A stretch of 64,000 bases of DNA from Triticum aestivum (GCF_018294505.1 NC_057808.1:355434696-355498695); one strand, 5' to 3'; shown: positions 21,787-35,340, counted from the stretch's first letter. Notes: generated from the letters alone by a model not told the origin. Numbers and translations are program-made.

Positions 21787-24364
21787 GAAAGCGCGCTCAT
21801 CGGGTTCATCCGTCAGAACCGGGACATCTTTGCATGGAAATCTTCTGACATGCCGGGTATACCGAGAGAACTCGCTGAGCACACTCTTAATATTGATCCA
21901 AAATTTAAGCCGGTCAAGCAGTTTCTTCAGAGGTTTAATGAGGAGAGGCGTAAAGCTATTGGTGAGGAGGTGGCCCGGCTCTTGGCGGCTGGGTTTATTG
22001 TTGAAGTTTTTCACCTAGAGTGGTTGGCTAACCCGGTGCTTGTACTCAAAAAGAACGACACCTGGCGTATGTGTGTGGATTACACGGACTTAAACAAGGC
22101 TTGTCCGGCTGATCCTTTTGCTCTTCCTCGTATTGATCAAATCATTGATGCTACAGCGGGTTGTGAGCGTTTGAGCTTTTTGGATGCTTATTCTGGATAT
22201 CATCAGATCAAAATGGCAGTTAAGGACCAGGAGAAGACGGCTTTCATCACTCCGTTTGGAGCCTTCTGTTATGTGTCTATGCCTTTTGGGCTTAAAAGTG
22301 CCCAGGCGACTTATCAGCGATGTGTGCAAACTTACTCCACAGTCAGATTGGGCGCAATGTTCATGCTTATGTGGATGACATTGTGGTGAAGTCCAGAGAG
22401 AAGGAGAACTTGATAGATGATCTGAAGGAAACCTTTGATAATCTCCGGGTCTACAAGATGATGCTTAACCCGGCCAAGTGCGTTTTTGGAGTGCCAGCTG
22501 GCAAGCTTTTGGGGTTTCTGGTCTCTAACAGAGGCATTGAGGCTAACCTGGAGAAGATAAAGGGAATCACCTCTTTGGCTAAGCTGGCGTGTGTCAATGA
22601 TGTTTAGCGTTTGGCGGGTCGTATTGCTGCCTTAAGCCGGTTCATAAGCCGGTTAGGTGAGAAGGCCATACCGCTGTATCAGATGATGAAGAAGACGGAC
22701 GACTTTGTCTGGAGTGATGATGCTAATGCTGCCTTTGAAGATTTGAAGAAACAGTTATCTGAGCCGCCGGTCCTTGCTGCTCCCATTTATAAGGAGCCCT
22801 TATTGCTGTATGTGGCTGCTAACACACATGCTGTCAGTGTGGCCATTGTGGTGGAGCGCAAGGAGGCTGGCAAAGAACATCTGGTTCAACGGCCGGTTTA
22901 CTACATCAGTGAGGTGCTTATTGAGTCCAAGCAAAGATATCCACATTGGCAGAAACTTGTTTATGGGGTGTTCATGGCAAGCCGGAAGCTTAAGCAATAC
23001 TTTCAGGGTCACCCCATCACTGTGGTCAGTTCTGCTCCTTTGGGAGATATCATTCAAAATAGAGAAGCCACAGGACGAGTCGCCAAGTGGGCCATTGAAC
23101 TTGGGCCTCATGGTTTAAAGTATGTGCCACGCACTGCTATTAAGTCTCAAGCACTGGTGGACTTCATCAATGATTGGACGGAGCTGAAGATGCGTGAAGA
23201 AAAGCCGGACAACACATATTGGACTATTCATTTTGATGGGTCCAGGCAATTGGAAGGCTTGGGGGCTGGAGTTGTTTTAGCTTCCCCTCGAGGTGACAAA
23301 TTTTGTTATGTACTCCGGTTGATGTTTCCCTGTACTAACAATGCAGCTGAGTATGAGGCCTTGCTCCATGGTCTTCGGATGGCTAAGGAGATGAACTTAA
23401 GTCGGGTAAGGTGCTTTGGCGATTCAGATTTGGTGGCTCAACAAGTATCAGGCAAGTGGGATTCCAAGGATCCTCTCATGGCGGCTTATCGCCGTGAAGT
23501 TGATGCCGTTGCTGGACACTTCAAAGGTTATCAGGTGGAGCATATTGATCACAGAAAGAACGAGGCGGCCGATGCTTTAAGCCGGTTGGGATCTCAGCGT
23601 AAGCCGGTGCCACCTAACACCTTTTTGGATGTTCTACATAACCCTTCTGTCAAATTGCCTACAGAGGAAGACTTGGCTGTTCCTGACCCGGAAGCACAGT
23701 TGGTGGCGGCTCTTCACGTCATCCCAGATTGGACAGTGCCATATTTGGCTTACATGACCCGGGGCGAGTTGCCTGAGGACGAAACCTTAGCTAGGCTGAT
23801 AACCCGGCGGTCTAAGTCAATGACGATTGCCAATGGGGAGTTACATCATCGCAGTGTCACTGGGGCGTTTCAACGTTGTGTCTCTCCTGAGGAGGGTCAA
23901 GAAATTCTTCATGAGATTCATGAAGGCGATTGTGGCCATCATGCCGGGTCAAAATCCCTTGTGGCCAAGGCTTTTCGTCATGGATTTTATTGGCTGACGG
24001 CTCATGCTGACGCCGAAGATCTGGTCAGTAAATGTGATGGTTGTCAGAAATTCTCACGACGGGCTCATGTACCGGCTCAAGAATTGAGGATGATTCCAAT
24101 TACTTGGCCGTTTGCAGTCTGGGGACTTGACATGGTTGGGCCTTTCAAAAGATCCAAAGATAAAAAGACCCACCTCTTGGTGGAGGTTAACAAATTCACA
24201 AAGTGGGTTGAGGCAGAGCCAGTCAGTAAGTGTGATGCAGCCACGACGGTTCAATTCATGAAAAAGGTGATCTTTCACTTTGGTTTTCCACATAGTATTA
24301 TAACTGACAATGGTACTAATCTGTCCAAGGGTGCCATGGAGGAGTTCTGTCAACGTGAGCATAT
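21787..24364 (+). pseudogene. pol of Tat copy 1 (RT, RNase H, aRNase H, partial integrase)
   Basis: The frame continues after the shared TAG. RT motifs include CVDYTDLNKACPADPF and YVDDIVVKS, and an archaeal-type RNase H starts near 23215 (WTIHFDGSRQLEG). The integrase zinc site (HEGDCGHHAG, CDGCQ) and core (WGLDMVGPF, ITDNGTNL) are readable. Damage relative to copy 2 is a 1-nt loss near 22329 and a CAG to TAG change at 22605-22607. The gene stops at REHI where the Sabrina-like element begins. Confidence 0.88.
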
Positions 24365-25940
24365 TGCTACCTCTTGAGCACTGCGCTGGTTTTCCCTTGA
24401 AGAGGAAAGGGTGATGCAGCAAAGTAGCGTAAGTATTTCCCTCAGTTTTTGAGAACCAAGGTATCAATCCAGTAGGAGGCTACGCGCGAGTCCCTCGTAC
24501 CTACACAAAACAAACAAATCCTCGCAACCAACGCGATAAGGGGTTGTCAATCCCTACACAGTCACTTACGAGAATGAGATCTGATAGATAGGATAGGATA
24601 ATATTTTTGGTATTTTTATGATAAAGATGCAAAGTAAAATAAAAGCAAAGGAAATACCTAAGTATTGGAGGATTAATATGATGAAGATAGACCCGGGGGC
24701 CATAGGTTTCACTAGTGGCTTCTCTCAAGAGCATAAGTATTTTACGGTGGGTGAACGAATTACTGTTGAGCAATTGACAGAATTGAGCATAGTTATGAGA
24801 ATATCTAGGTATGATCATGTATATAGGCATCATGTCCGAGACAAGTAGACCGACTCCTACCTGCATCTACTACTATTACTCCACACATCGACCGCTATCC
24901 AGCATGCATCTAGAGTATTAAGTTCATAAGAACAGAGTAACGCCTTAAGCAAGATGACATGATGTAGAGGGATAAATTCATGCAATATGATAAAAAAAAC
25001 CCATCTTGTTATCCTCGATGGCAACAATACAATACGTGCCTTGCTGCCCCTACTGTCACTGGGAAAGGACACCGCAAGATTGAACCCAAAGCTAAGCACT
25101 TCTCCCATTGCAAGAAAGATCAATCTAGTAGGGCAAACCAAACTGATAATTCGAAGAGACTTGCAAAGATAACCAATCATACATAAAAAAATCAGAGAAG
25201 ATTCAAATATTGTTCATAGATAAACTTGATCATAAACCCACAATTCATCGGTCTCAACAAACACACCGCAAAAGAAGATTACATCGAATAGATCTCCACG
25301 AGAAAGGGGGAGAACATTGTATTGAGATCCAAAAAGAGAGAAGAAGCCATCTAGCTAATAACTATGGACCCGAAGGTCTGAGGTAAACTACTCACACTTC
25401 ATCGAAGAGGCTATGGTGTTGAAGTAGAAGCCCTCCGTGATCGATGCCCCTTCCGGCGGAGCTCCGGAACAGGCCCCAAGATGGGATCTCGTGGGTACAG
25501 AAGATTGCGGCGGTGGAATTAGGTTTTTGGCTCCGCATCTGATCATTTGGGGGTACGTAGGTATATATAGGAGGAAGGAGTACGTCGGTGGAGCAACATG
25601 GGGCCCACGAGGGTGGAGGGCGCGCCCTAGGGGGGTAGGCGCGCCCCCTACCTCGTGGCTTCCTCGAAGCTTCCTTGACTTAGGGTCCAAGTCTCCTGGA
25701 TCATGTTCGTTCCAAAAATCACGTTCCCGAAGGTTTCATTCCGTTTGGACTCCGTTTGATATTCTTTTTCTGCGAAACTCTGAAATAGGCAAAAAAACAG
25801 CAATTCTGGGCTGGGCCTCCGGTTAATAGGTTAGTCCCAAAAATAATATAAAAGTGAATAATAAATCCCAATAATGTCCAAAACAGAAGATAATATAGCA
25901 TGGAGCAATCAAAAATTATAGATACGTTGGAGACGTATCA
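24365..25940 (-). repeat. 3' LTR of the Sabrina-like element
   Basis: On the minus strand it starts TGATACGTCTCCAACGTATC at 25940 and ends GAGGTAGCA at 24365, about 1.58 kb. A TATA box (TATATATA) lies at 25562-25569. The short frames on both strands inside it are not genes. Confidence 0.92.
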
Positions 25941-28795
25941 AGCATCCCCAAGCTTAATTCCTGCTCGTCCTCGAGTAGGTAAATGATAAAAAAGATAATT
26001 TTTGATGTGGAATGCTACTTGGCATAATTTCAATGTAATTCTTCTTAATTGTGGTTTGAATATTCAGATCCGAAAGATTCAAGATAAAAGTTCAATATTG
26101 ACATAAAAATAATAATACTTCAAGCATACTAACTAAGCAATTATGTCCTCTCAAAATAACATGGCCAAAGAAAGCTTATCCCTACAAAATCATATAGTTT
26201 AGTCATGCTCCATTTCCGTCACACAAGAATGCTCTCATCATGCACAACCCCGATGACAAGCCAAGCAATTGTTTCATACTTTAGTAATCTCAAACTTATA
26301 AACCCTCACGGAATACATGAGCGCGAGCCATGGACATAGCACTATGGGTGGAATAGAATATGATGATGGGGGTTATGTGGAGAAGACAAAAAAGGAGAAA
26401 GTCTCACATCAACGAGGCTAATCAATGAGCTATGGAGATGCCCATCGATTGATGTTAATGAAAGGAGTAGGGATTGCCATGCAACGGATGCACTAGAGCT
26501 ATAAATGTATGAAAGCTCAACAAAATAAACTAAGTGGGTGTGCATCCAACTTGCTTGCTCATGAAGACCTAGGGCACTTGAGGAGGCCCATTGTTGGAAT
26601 ATACAAGCCAAGTTCTATAATGAAAAATTCCCACTAGTATATGAAAGTGACAAAACAAGAGACTCTCTATCATGAAGATTATGGTGCTACTTTGAAGCAC
26701 AAGTGTGGTAAAGGATAGTAACATTGTCCCTTCTCTCTTTTTCTCTCATTTTTTCTGGGCCTTCTCTTTTTTATGGCCTTTCTCTTTTTTTTATTCCTCA
26801 CTTGGGACAATGCTCTAGAGAATGATGATCATCACACTTCTATTTATTTACAACTCAATGATTACAACTCGATACTAGAACAAAGTATGACTCTATATGA
26901 ATGCCTCCGGCGGTGTACCGGGATATGCAATGAACCAAGAGTGACATGTATGAAAGAATTATTAATGGTTGCTTTGCCACAAATACTATGTCAACTACAT
27001 GATCATGCTAAGCAATATGACAATGATGAATGTGTCATGATAAACGGAATGGTGGAAAGTTGCATGGCAATATATCTCGGAATGGCTATGGAAATGCCAT
27101 GATAGGTAGGTATGGTGGCTGTTTTGAGGAAGATATAAGGAGGTTTATGTGTGAAAGAGCGTATCATATCACGGGGTTTGGATGCACCGGCGAAGTTTGC
27201 ACCAACTCTCAATGTGAGAAAGGGCAATGCACGGTACCGAAGAGGCTAGCAATGATGGAAGGGTAAGAGTGCGCATAATCTATGGACTCAACATTAGTCA
27301 TAAAGAACTCACATACTTATTGCAAAAATCTACAAGTCATCAAAAACCAAGCACTACGCGCATGCTCCTAGGGGGATAGATTGGTGGGAAAAGACCATCG
27401 CTCGTCCCCGACCGCCACTCATAAGGAGGACAATCAAAGAACACCTCATGTTTCAAATTTGTTACATAACGTTTACCATATGTGCATGCTACGGGACTTG
27501 CAAACTTCAACACAAGTATTTCTCAAATTCACAACTACTCAACTAGCACGACTTTGATATTACTACCTCCATATCTCAAAACAATCATCAAGCATCAAAC
27601 TTCTCTTAGTATTCAAAACACTCATAAGAAAGTTTTTACTATTCTTGAATACCTAGCATATTAGGATTATTTAAGCAAATTACCATGCTATTTAAGACTC
27701 TCAAAATAATCTAAGTGAAGCATGAGAGATCAAAATTTTCTATAAAACAAATCCACCACCGTGCTCTAAAAGATATAAGTGAAGTACTAGAGCAAAACTA
27801 TATAACTCAAAAAATATAAGTGAAGCACAAAGAGTATTCTAATAATTTCCGGATCATGTGTGTCTCTCTCAAAAGGTGTGTACAGCAAGGATGATTGTGG
27901 TAAACTAAAAAGCAAAGACTCAAATCATACAAGACGCTCCAAGCAAAACACATATCATGTGGTGAATAAAAATATAGCTCCAAGTAAAGTTACCAATGGA
28001 AGTAGACGAAAGAGGGGATGCCTTCCGGGGCATCCCCAAGGTTTGGCTTTTTGACATCCCCAAGCTTAGGCTCTTGCCACTCCTTGTTCCATAATCCAAC
28101 AAATCTTTCACCCAAAACTTGAAAACTTCACAACACAAAACTTAACAAGAAATCTCGTGTGCTCCGTTAGCGAAAGAAAACAAAAGACCACTTCAAGGTA
28201 CTGTAATGAACTCATTCTTTATTTATATTGGTGTTAAATCTACTGTATTACAACTTCTCTATGGTTTATAAACTCTTTTACTAGCCATAGGTTCATCAAA
28301 ATAAGCAAACAACACACGAAAAACAGAATCTGTCAAAAACAGAATAGTCTGTAGTAATCTGTAACTAACGCAAACTTCTGGAACTCCAAAAAATAAGCCA
28401 AAATAGGAAGACCTAGGCAATTTTTTATTGATCAGAAGCAATTGGAATCAGTATTTTATCACGTTCTGGTGATTTTGAACAATTGTTTTCGTGAACAGAA
28501 AGTTTCTGGAAATTTCTGCAAGATCAAATAACTATCATCCAAGAAGATCCTATAGGTTTAACTTGGCACAAACACTAATTACAACATAAAAACACATCTA
28601 ACCAGAGGCTAGATCAAATATTTATTCCTAAACAGAAGCAAAAAACAAAAAACAAAAAATAAAATTGGGTTGCCTCCCAACAAGCGCTATCGTTTAACGC
28701 CCCTAGCTAGGCATAAAAGCAAGGATAGATCTAGGTATTGCCATCTTTGGTAGGCAATCCATAAGTGGCTCTCATGATAGATTCATATGGTAATT
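25941..28795 (-). other. Non-coding 3' internal region of the Sabrina-like element
   Basis: This AT-rich internal sequence between the gag-protease frame and the 3' LTR has no pol domain in either strand. Known Sabrina elements also lack a complete pol in this part, so the element probably depended on enzymes from a relative. Confidence 0.65.
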
Positions 28796-30030
28796 TTATT
28801 TTCTTCCTAGGGAAGTGTTCCATGCCCTTCTTATATTCCCTTCCTTCATATCAATAATTGCACCAATCGTTCTAAGGAAAGGTCTACCAAGAATAATAGG
28901 ACATGAAGGATTGCAATCTATATCAAGAACAATAAAATCTACGGGCACATAATTCCTATTTACAACAATAAGAACATCATTAATTCTTCCCATAGGTTTC
29001 TTAATAGTGGAATCCGCAAGGTGCAAATTTAAAGAGCAGTCATCAAAATCACGGAAACCTAGCAAATCACACCAAGTTTTTGGGATCGTGGAAACACTAG
29101 CACCCAAATCACACAAAGCATAGCATTCATGATCTTTAATCTTAATTTTAATAGTAGGTTCCCACTCATCATAAAGTTTTCTAGATATAGAAACTTCCAA
29201 CTCAAGCTTTTCTTCATAAGATTGCATCAAAGCATCAACGATATGTTTGGTAAAAGCTTTATTTTGACTATAAGCATGAGGAGAATTTAGCACGGATTGC
29301 AACAAGGAAATACAACCTATGAAAGAGCAGTTATCATAATTAAATTCCTTGAAATCCAAAATAGTGGGTTCATTAATATCTAGAGTTTTGTTTTCTTCAA
29401 TCCCACTTTTATCAAATTTAGCATCAAGATCTAAATACTCCGAATTTTTGGAACGTCTTCTAGGTAAAGGTGGATCATATTCAGTCCCATCATTATCAAG
29501 ATTCATATTGCAAAACAAAGATTTAATAGGGGACACATCAATAACTTTTAGATCTTCATCTTTATTTTCATAGAAATTTGAAGAACACGCTTTCATGAAG
29601 CAATCCTTCTTAGCATGCATCCTAGCGGTTCTTTCTTTGCACTCATCAATGGAAATTCTCATCGCTTTGAGAGACTCATTGATATCATGCTTAGGAGGAA
29701 TAGATCTAAGTTTTAAAGAATCAACATCAAGAGAAATTCTATCAACGTTCCTAGCCAATTCATCAACTTTAAGCAATTTTTCTTCAAGCAAGGCATTGAA
29801 ATTCTTTTGCGAATTCATAAACTCTTTAACACTCGTCTCAAATTCAGAGGGCATCTTATTAAAATTTCCATAAGAATTGTTGTAGGAATTACCATAATTA
29901 TTAGAGGAATTGCAAGGATAAGGCCTAGGATTAAAGTTTCCTGTATACGCGTTGTTACCAAAATTATTCCTACCAACAAAATTCACATCCAAAGATTCAT
30001 TATTATTCTCAATCAAAGTAGCAAAGGCAT
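28796..30030 (-). pseudogene. gag-protease fragment of the Sabrina-like element
   Basis: About 410 residues are open on the minus strand. The N-terminal part is Asn/Tyr-rich (GNFNPRPYPCNSSNNYGNS), followed by a predicted coiled region (NFNALLEEKLLKVDELARNV). The C-terminal half is an Athila-type retropepsin with CDLGASVSTIPKTWCDLLG and PIILGRPFLRTIGAIIDM. The frame begins inside the neighbouring LTR at 30031, so its true start is missing. The C-terminus is altered after KEGNI, probably by a small deletion. Confidence 0.8.
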
Positions 30031-31213
30031 TGTCGGAGTAAATGGCCACGGGTAGCCTAACCGACTCCCCCTGGCTCTCCGAAAAATTATCAGGCCAATC
30101 GAGCCTTCAAGCATCTAGAGCATGGGGCCGCCTTCCTCCGACCGGCTATCCCCAGGGCCGACTACAAGAAGGCGACCCGGCCTCAAAAACCTTCCCAAAG
30201 AAAGCTACGAGATGGCCGACTCCAGGAAGCCGGCCCCAAGTGGACCGACTCCCAGAAGCCGGCCATGAAGAGAGCCGACTCCCAGAAGCCGGCCAAGACT
30301 GCACCCACATAACGGTGATAAGACGGGGCGTGGCCGCAGTACATCCCACTACCCCCGAATCCCGGAATAGGCATGGCCACAGGGCGCCGTACGGGTCAGC
30401 CATCCCCCGTCCAGCGCGGCACTGTAGCCATGTTGACCTCGACGTCACCCACGACAGGCGCCAGTACGGCCCGCGGGCGGCGGGCCCCTTTAGCCAGAGA
30501 GACGCTCGAAGGTGGCCCGGCCTCCCCTAGTCGGCCTGGGGCGTAGCCGGCTCCCAATAGCCGGCTGCCTCCCTCCCTCGAAACATGTGTCTCATTAAGG
30601 AGATAAGACGAGGTGAGGCTACAGTGAGAGCCCGCAAGGCAGCGGCACTGTAGCCACGCTTACCTCGACAAAGCCCTCGTCATCAGGGGCGAGGCAACAG
30701 GAACCAGCCGCCGACAAGGCCCCCAAGCGGTGGGGCCGGCCTGTCGGCCAAGAGGCTGGCAGCCGGCGGGACCCACCAGTCGGCGGGCCCCAACGACCGG
30801 CGGAGAAGCCGGCGACCACAGACACTGACGGCTGGGACCCGCGCCCAGCCGGATTACCATTGTACCCCTGGGGGTAGGCCTATATAAACCCTCTGGGACA
30901 CCCATGCAAAGGGTTGAGCTCACATAGTTTCACACACCACATAGAGAGAAAAGGAGAGCTAGCCTTGCCCTTCTTCTTCCCCTAGCCAAACAGCTCAAGG
31001 AGCACTTGTAGCTACTTGTATTGATCTAGTGATCATGCGGAGACCCCGCAGAGCAGGACTAGGGGTGTTATCTCCACGGAGAGCCCCGAACCTGGGTAAG
31101 ATCCGCCGGCATGCATGTCTTCGACTTATCCCGTTTCCAAGCACCGGCGATGTCTTACTGGCTCCCACAATGATAAGCCACCCGTTGGCATATGTCGCAC
31201 CTACCACCCGACA
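30031..31213 (+). repeat. 5' LTR of the second Tat-like family
   Basis: It starts TGTCGGAGTAAATGGCC and ends CACCCGACA (TG...CA), 1183 bp. A TATA box TATATAAA lies at 30881-30888. The last part holds ATGATAAGCC (31170), which opens a frame that continues into gag. Confidence 0.85.
30216..30294 (+). repeat. Three tandem copies of a 30-bp unit in the LTR
   Basis: The unit CCGACTCCCAGAAGCCGGCC plus spacer occurs at 30216, 30245 and 30275 with small changes. It lies in the U3 part of the LTR. Confidence 0.8.
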
Positions 31214-32863
31214 TTTGGCGCCCACCGTGGGGCCAGGTGCACCGTCGTCCGGAGACCTGTTCTGGACGAGAACCCTTTTTCTCCCCCGCGAGCGTAGCCA
31301 GCCTGCTACGCCCGATGGCGCTTGCCCTGACGCGCTGCAAGGTGTCGACGACGCCTACGCGGCGAGCTGCCTCGCCGACCTTCTTGGCGAGACTCGCATC
31401 TCCAATGAGCCCGCGTCTGACGCGGGCACAGACTACCCCGAGAGCCGCCTCGTCAGCCTCCTCGACCAGCTTCACGTCTCCAGCGAGCTTGTTGTGGACT
31501 TGGAGTCGGTCGGCTCCACCGACCCAATGCTTGTCGACTCCGACACGGCATCGCTTGACGCCTTCCCCACCGACGTGGTGGTCTTCGACGACCCTCTCCC
31601 TCGAGCCGACAGTGGCAGCAGCGCTGTCACTGAGGTGCTGGTCATCAGCCACGGCACCGTCTCGGGCGAGAACGCCCTACAAGCGGCGCTGCACGACTTG
31701 TCCGTCCCTATCCCGGCCAACGCCGACGCCGAGACTCTGGAGGCACGCCGCCTCGCCCTCATCGCGGAGGGCCAGAAGATAGCCTCCATGAGACGCCACA
31801 CTGAGGCTCACCAGCGCGAAGTCGACCGCGCCGCCTTTGGTACGCCGCCTCATGGCGGGCCGAGCCGAGCCAGCCTCGTCAAGAAGCGCGGCGCGGCCAT
31901 CGCTAGCATGCTGGCGGCAGACCGCCCTGTCTACGCCACACCACTCGAGAACTTGCGTGCCGCTCTGGCGGCCGCAGAAGAGCTGAACGGGCTGGAGGCT
32001 GATGAGCTCCCCTACATGACAAGGCGCATCCAGCAACTGATCAACGCGGCCGCAGAACGGCTTGAAGCCGGCGCCCGCGCTGAGAGTCCTCCCCCACGCC
32101 GAGAACACGCCGCGACATCCCAGTCGCTGACTGCGAGCGGCGCCCGCGCGAGGAAAGACAAGGAGCCGGCTGCTAGCCGCAGCCGGACTCGAATCACCAT
32201 TGAGCGCAACGCAGAAGGCCGCCCTCGAGCGGTGGAACGCCAAGGCAATCCGCCTCCCCCGCCTCGTGGGGAGAGATATCCCACCCAGCCTCCTGTCACG
32301 CATCCGACTCTCGGTGGCCGACTAGGCCACCGCGAAGGAGTCGGCGAGAACGATGCCCGCCACCGGATCGACCGCCTAGCGCGATCCCTGGCGCTAGAAG
32401 AAGAAGACGATCTCGGTCCGCCTTGCTTTGGCCCCCGCATCCGCGACGAGCCCTTCCCCAAAGGGTTCTCACTCCCCAGAGACACGCCCAAGTACAACGG
32501 CTCCGTGAAGCTGGAAGATTGGCTGATCGACTACTCTACCGCGGTCAGCATAGCAAACGGCAACAGGCGCGTTGCCGTGAAGTACGTCCCTCTCATGCTT
32601 CAAGGCACGACGCGCACCTGGCTGAACAGCCTCAAGCCCTACAGCGTCAACAGCTGGCTAGACTTCACGGAAGTCTTCGTCCGCAACTTCACCAACACAT
32701 ACAAGCGGCCTCCCAAGCCCCGCCAGCTCTCCTTATGTGTCCAAGGGCCCAGCGAATCGACTCGCGACTACCTCACGCGTTGGGCCGAGCTCCGCAACTC
32801 CTTCGAGGGGGTGCACGAGGTTCAAGCCATAGAATACTTCACCGCCGGGTGCCGAGAGGGCAC
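31170..32863 (+). pseudogene. gag of the second Tat-like family, truncated
   Basis: The frame is open from an ATG inside the LTR (31170), through the PBS (reading HLAPTVGP), to the chromovirus insertion at 32864, about 565 residues. An Ala/Glu-rich helical middle is followed by a Retrotrans_gag domain near the end (KLEDWLIDYSTAVSIANGN, then GTTRTWLNSLKPYSVNSWLD). No stop interrupts the part present, so the copy was young or intact when it was hit. Pol is not in the window. Confidence 0.8.
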
Positions 32864-33398
32864 TGTAACACCCCGCATGTAACTTTCCATATTTGTAACT
32901 CCGACTCTTGCCATTTTCGGCTATGTGTTATGATATTCCCTCCGTGGTCGGGTTTTGTCTTTCGTTTTGTATTTTGTTCATGTCATGTATTTCATATCAT
33001 GTCATCATGTGCATTGCATTTGCATACGTGTTCGTCTCATGCATCCGAGCATTTTCCCCGTTGTCCGTTTTGCAATCCGGCGCTCCTATCTCCTCCGGTG
33101 CACCCCTCTTGTTTTCTTTCGTGAGCGGGTGTCAAACATTCTCGGAATGGACCGAGGCTTGTCAAGTGGCCTTAGTATACCACCGGGAGACCACCGGGCA
33201 AGTTTCGTTCCATTTGGAGGTCGTTTGGTACTCCAACGGTTAACCGGGCATCCGCAAAGTCCATTTGTGTGTGCAGCAAAACCCCCCTCAAAAACCAGGC
33301 CAAAACCCACCAAACTTTCTTCCATGTTGTAGGTCGTTCGATCACGATCGTGTGGGCGAAACCCGCACCTCATTTGGAGCCTCCTAGCTCCCTCTACC

Positions 33399-33406
33399 TA
33401 TTTATA
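33399..33406 (+). promoter_or_regulatory. TATA-like box of the chromovirus LTR
   Basis: TATTTATA is kept in both LTRs (33399-33406 and 56347-56354), just before the GC-rich leader. Confidence 0.5.
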
Positions 33407-35340
33407 TGTGAGCCCTCCCGAAACGAATCGCAGACGAAACCCTAGCCCTCGTCCTCCGCGGCGCCGGACACGTCGCCCCGCCGGCAAATCGCGGCCCCGC
33501 CACGTCACCAGCCTGTACGCGCCGTACGCCGAAGCCCGCGGCCCGTCCGCGGCCCTCCCGGCCCGTCGCAGCGCCCCGCCGCGCTGGCCGGCGCGCCGCC
33601 TCGCCTCCTCCGTCGCGCCGCCCCCATCCGGCCGTCGCCTCGCCATCGCGGCGCCGCGCGGCCGCGGCGCCCGCCGCGTCCGCCTCGCGCCGGCCGGAGC
33701 CGCACCGACGCCGCCGCGCGTCGTCCTTTCCCCGCTCCCTCCGGCGCCGCGGCCTTCCTCTCCTCTCCCATCGCGTCGTCGAGCTCGAGCTTCGCCTGAG
33801 CCAGATCCGATCGAGAACACTGTGTGCGTTGACTTTCCCGAGCCCGCCAAAAATTCCCAAGTCCTTGAATTTTTACGATATGTGCACATGTTTATCATTG
33901 CATAACTCACTGTGCATAACTCTGTTTCACGCGTGTAATATTTCAAATTGTTCGTCCCGTGATGCTCTTCATTTTGTTCAATTGCACCATGTTCAGTAGA
34001 GGCCATCTTGATTCCCAAATCTCTCGTGCAAGAGTGCTAGTTGCTGTTATCTTCTGGTTCTTAGCAGAACTTGGAGATTTGTCATTTTTGTATCATTTAA
34101 TTTGTGCATCTTATGGGCATGAGCTCTACAGGTGTTTTGTTGTATGCCATGCCATATTTCCAAGGGTGTATGCCATGTATTTTTGTAGACTCTGTGGTGA
34201 CTAGCACAAGCATGCAAACTAGGCCCCGTAATGTTTCTGATTTCAGGGACTTTTCTCCAAGTCTGTCTGCTGTTATTTTGTTGCCATGTAAACTTGATGC
34301 TACAGAGAGATCCATGCATATTTTGGAGATGTTCAGTAAGGATGTTTTGTAGATATTGTTGTAATTGATCCATTCCTGCCCTTGTTTACAATTATGGAGT
34401 GCCATAGCATGACTCAATCTTGCTCTAAGTTTGCTATAAAATATTTCTGGCAGATTCTTAACATGATATGCTATTTTGCCAAGCTTGTTGTAGTTGATCC
34501 ATACATGCTATGCTTTTGTTCTTGTCATGGATAGCTTTATAAATATACCGTCCTGCTGTAGGTATGCTTGTGTTGTCATGCATTGCTCTGTAGTGAGTGC
34601 ATTAAGCTCACCAAGATGCCTTCATATTATTATTTCTGCCATGCTCTGTTTTCTGCTAAGTCTGAAACCTGTTAACGAAACTTGCTATGTTTACAAGGTT
34701 GCCATCATATCTTCTGGTCCTTTTTGGCTTATGGTCAGTAAGGGACTTTTGTCATATGCATTTAGTATAATACTTTCATGCCTTGTTTTGCCATGTTAAG
34801 TTCCTGTAGTATGTTGATTTCATGATCTGAACATTGCTACCTGATGCTGTTTTCTGCCATGTCCAGTAATTTCACCAAGTCTGTGAACCTGTTATCTTTT
34901 GCACTTTTGCCATGCCTGTTTGAGCTTGTTATGTTGTGAACTAGCCGTAGTTCAGTGTTCATCTTTTGTCAAGCATCTCCTGTAGATTACTGCCATATGC
35001 TTTTTTGCTATGTTGGAGTGCTGTAGCATTGTTTCTTGTTGCATTTTAAGTGCTATCATGCTGTTAATCGCAGATTCGTGTCATTCTTGTTTTGCTTGCC
35101 ATTTGAAAACCGTGCATCCGTTTCCGGTGATCTTTATATCGATTTCGACCGAAATCATCTCATCTTTCCAGTGGCATGCTTGGTTTGACAAGTTACTGCC
35201 TTGTTCATCATTTTCCTTCCGGAGCACGCATATGCATCGCATATCATATCTCGCATATCATACATGTTTTGCATTATGTTGCTTGTGCATTTCTCGTGGT
35301 TGATTGTGGTTCCGTTTGTTTGTGTTCTTGTCTTGGGTAG

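Larger units (their letters stand above)
17934..24364 (+). mobile_element. Tat-lineage Gypsy retrotransposon, copy 1 (5' part)
   Basis: The element has a 519-bp 5' LTR, a PBS starting TTGGCGCCCACTGTGGGG (18454), gag-protease and pol up to the integrase core. It is cut at 24365 by a Sabrina-like element. The same family occurs complete at 39043-52079 and truncated at 59375-62295. Gypsy order (RT-RNase H before integrase) and the second, archaeal-type RNase H place it in the Tat lineage. Stops and one frameshift show it is inactive. Confidence 0.9.
24365..30030 (-). mobile_element. Sabrina-like Gypsy (Athila lineage) element, 3' part
   Basis: The element lies on the minus strand. Its 3' LTR is at 24365-25940, preceded (to the right) by a purine tract reading CTTGGGGATGCT, then a long non-coding stretch, then a gag-protease frame that is cut at 30031 by another element. 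The LTR ends and the gag type match the abundant Triticeae Sabrina family as I remember it. The five bases CATAT (24360-24364) should be its target duplication; the other copy is outside the window. Confidence 0.85.
30031..32863 (+). mobile_element. Second Tat-like Gypsy family, 5' part
   Basis: The 5' LTR (30031-31213) is followed by a PBS (TTGGCGCCCACCGTGGGG, 31215-31232) identical in type to that of the Tat copies, and by gag. It is inserted in the Sabrina-like gag (expected duplication GGCAT, 30026-30030) and cut at 32864 by the chromovirus. Its high GC content contrasts sharply with the AT-rich element around it. Confidence 0.82.

Noticed and set aside
28796..30049. Start of the Sabrina-like gag at 30049
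   Set aside because: The first residues come from the LTR inserted at 30031 and the start triplet is GTG, so this is not the real gag start.
30042..30923. Open frames in the LTR of the second Tat-like family
   Set aside because: They lie upstream of the TATA box in U3, contain tandem repeats and have no domain.
33398..34018. Arg/Pro-rich frames on both strands in the chromovirus LTR leader
   Set aside because: The same region in the 3' LTR differs by indels that change the frames, so coding is unlikely.
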